In this document: positions 63,843 through 64,000 of the stretch, piece by piece
Layout: each line of letters starts with the position of its first letter
How positions within the stretch are numbered: the stretch's first letter is position 1
DNA from: Bog-532 sp963732345
GTDB lineage: Bacteria; Actinomycetota; Actinomycetes; Streptosporangiales; Streptosporangiaceae
Length of the DNA: 64,000 nucleotides
Assembly: GCA_963732345.1 (NCBI GenBank)
Contig: CAVSZI010000019.1
Span: 337,662 to 401,661 of the forward strand
Reading direction: 5' to 3'
The notes under the pieces: generated by a model
The model's database searches: none
Told to the model about the DNA's origin: nothing
What the model saw: only the letters and a program-made list of their open reading frames with translations
Program-made: the position numbers and the translations under genes

Positions 63843-64000
63843 CTAGAGCACGCCCCATGAGGCGAGCGCGTCGGCCAGGCCGGAGGTCAGCGGCAGCCGC
63901 GGCACGTCCGCGGCGGCTACCCAGCGGGCGTCGGCGGCGTCGTCCCCGGCGGCCAGGGTGCCGCCCGTGACGGTCGCCGCGTAGTCGCGGATGCCGATGA
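63843..64000 (-). CDS. NUDIX hydrolase, C-terminal part (start outside window)
   Basis: The last ~52 codons read IRDYAATVTGGTLAAGDDAA, DARWVAAADVPRLPLTSG, LADALASWGVL, the usual C-terminal strand-and-helix of NUDIX proteins after the Nudix box. The box itself is beyond the window edge. Confidence 0.75.
   Translation of the reverse strand, partial: IGIRDYAATVTGGTLAAGDDAADARWVAAADVPRLPLTSGLADALASWGVL

Overview
This is 64 kb of high-GC actinobacterial chromosome. The evidence is conserved gene order (prfB–zinc-ribbon gene–ftsE–ftsX–smpB–ssrA; O-methyltransferase/sigE/anti-sigma/RseB-like/tatB near mrp), actinobacterial families (Rv3235-like, DUF3117, DUF3618, DUF4235, 180-kDa glutamate dehydrogenase) and frequent GTG/TTG starts with GGAGG-type ribosome sites. 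It looks like a soil-type, filamentous-relative actinomycete. I cannot name the genus.

Layout. 0-11 kb: the 3' end of secA, an Rv3235-family gene, an exported YVTN beta-propeller, nagA, remains of a sulfonate-uptake operon cut by an IS200/IS605 relic, HAD phosphatases, vsr, proline catabolism (P5C dehydrogenase) and a three-gene membrane/stress operon. 11-26 kb: acetoacetate-CoA ligase, the giant NAD-glutamate dehydrogenase, a lipoprotein, then the prfB-ftsEX-smpB block, a penicillin-binding-protein homologue whose three catalytic motifs are all substituted, and ssrA (tmRNA).

27-41 kb: a soluble diiron monooxygenase cluster of the mimABCD/prmABCD type. It has a divergent MimR-like activator, a shared operator region, hydroxylase alpha, reductase, hydroxylase beta, coupling protein, amidohydrolase, MIP18-type protein, zinc alcohol dehydrogenase, dedicated GroEL-like chaperonin, and an Nramp metal transporter directly behind. 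The expected pathway is hydroxylation of a small alkane, ketone or phenol, oxidation of the alcohol, and chaperonin-assisted assembly of the hydroxylase. In this sequence four of the genes are out of frame, three of them by one extra G in a G run and one by a tandem repeat.

41-54 kb: an accessory region with a frameshifted serine recombinase, a divergent GntR module whose intergenic operator has a second copy fused to the 3' end of ssrA, nested-stem palindromic elements, three dispersed copies of one short repeat, an IS630 fragment, an IS4-family element inserted in a membrane-protein gene (its target duplication can be read and the gene rebuilt in frame), and two IS605/TnpB relics.

54-64 kb: back to conserved chromosome with DUF3117, O-methyltransferase, sigE with its zinc anti-sigma factor and RseB-like lipoprotein, tatB, a 2OG-oxygenase-like/NUDIX/XRE group, mrp, a fragment of a mycothiol-type anti-sigma factor, hicAB, and the end of a NUDIX gene.
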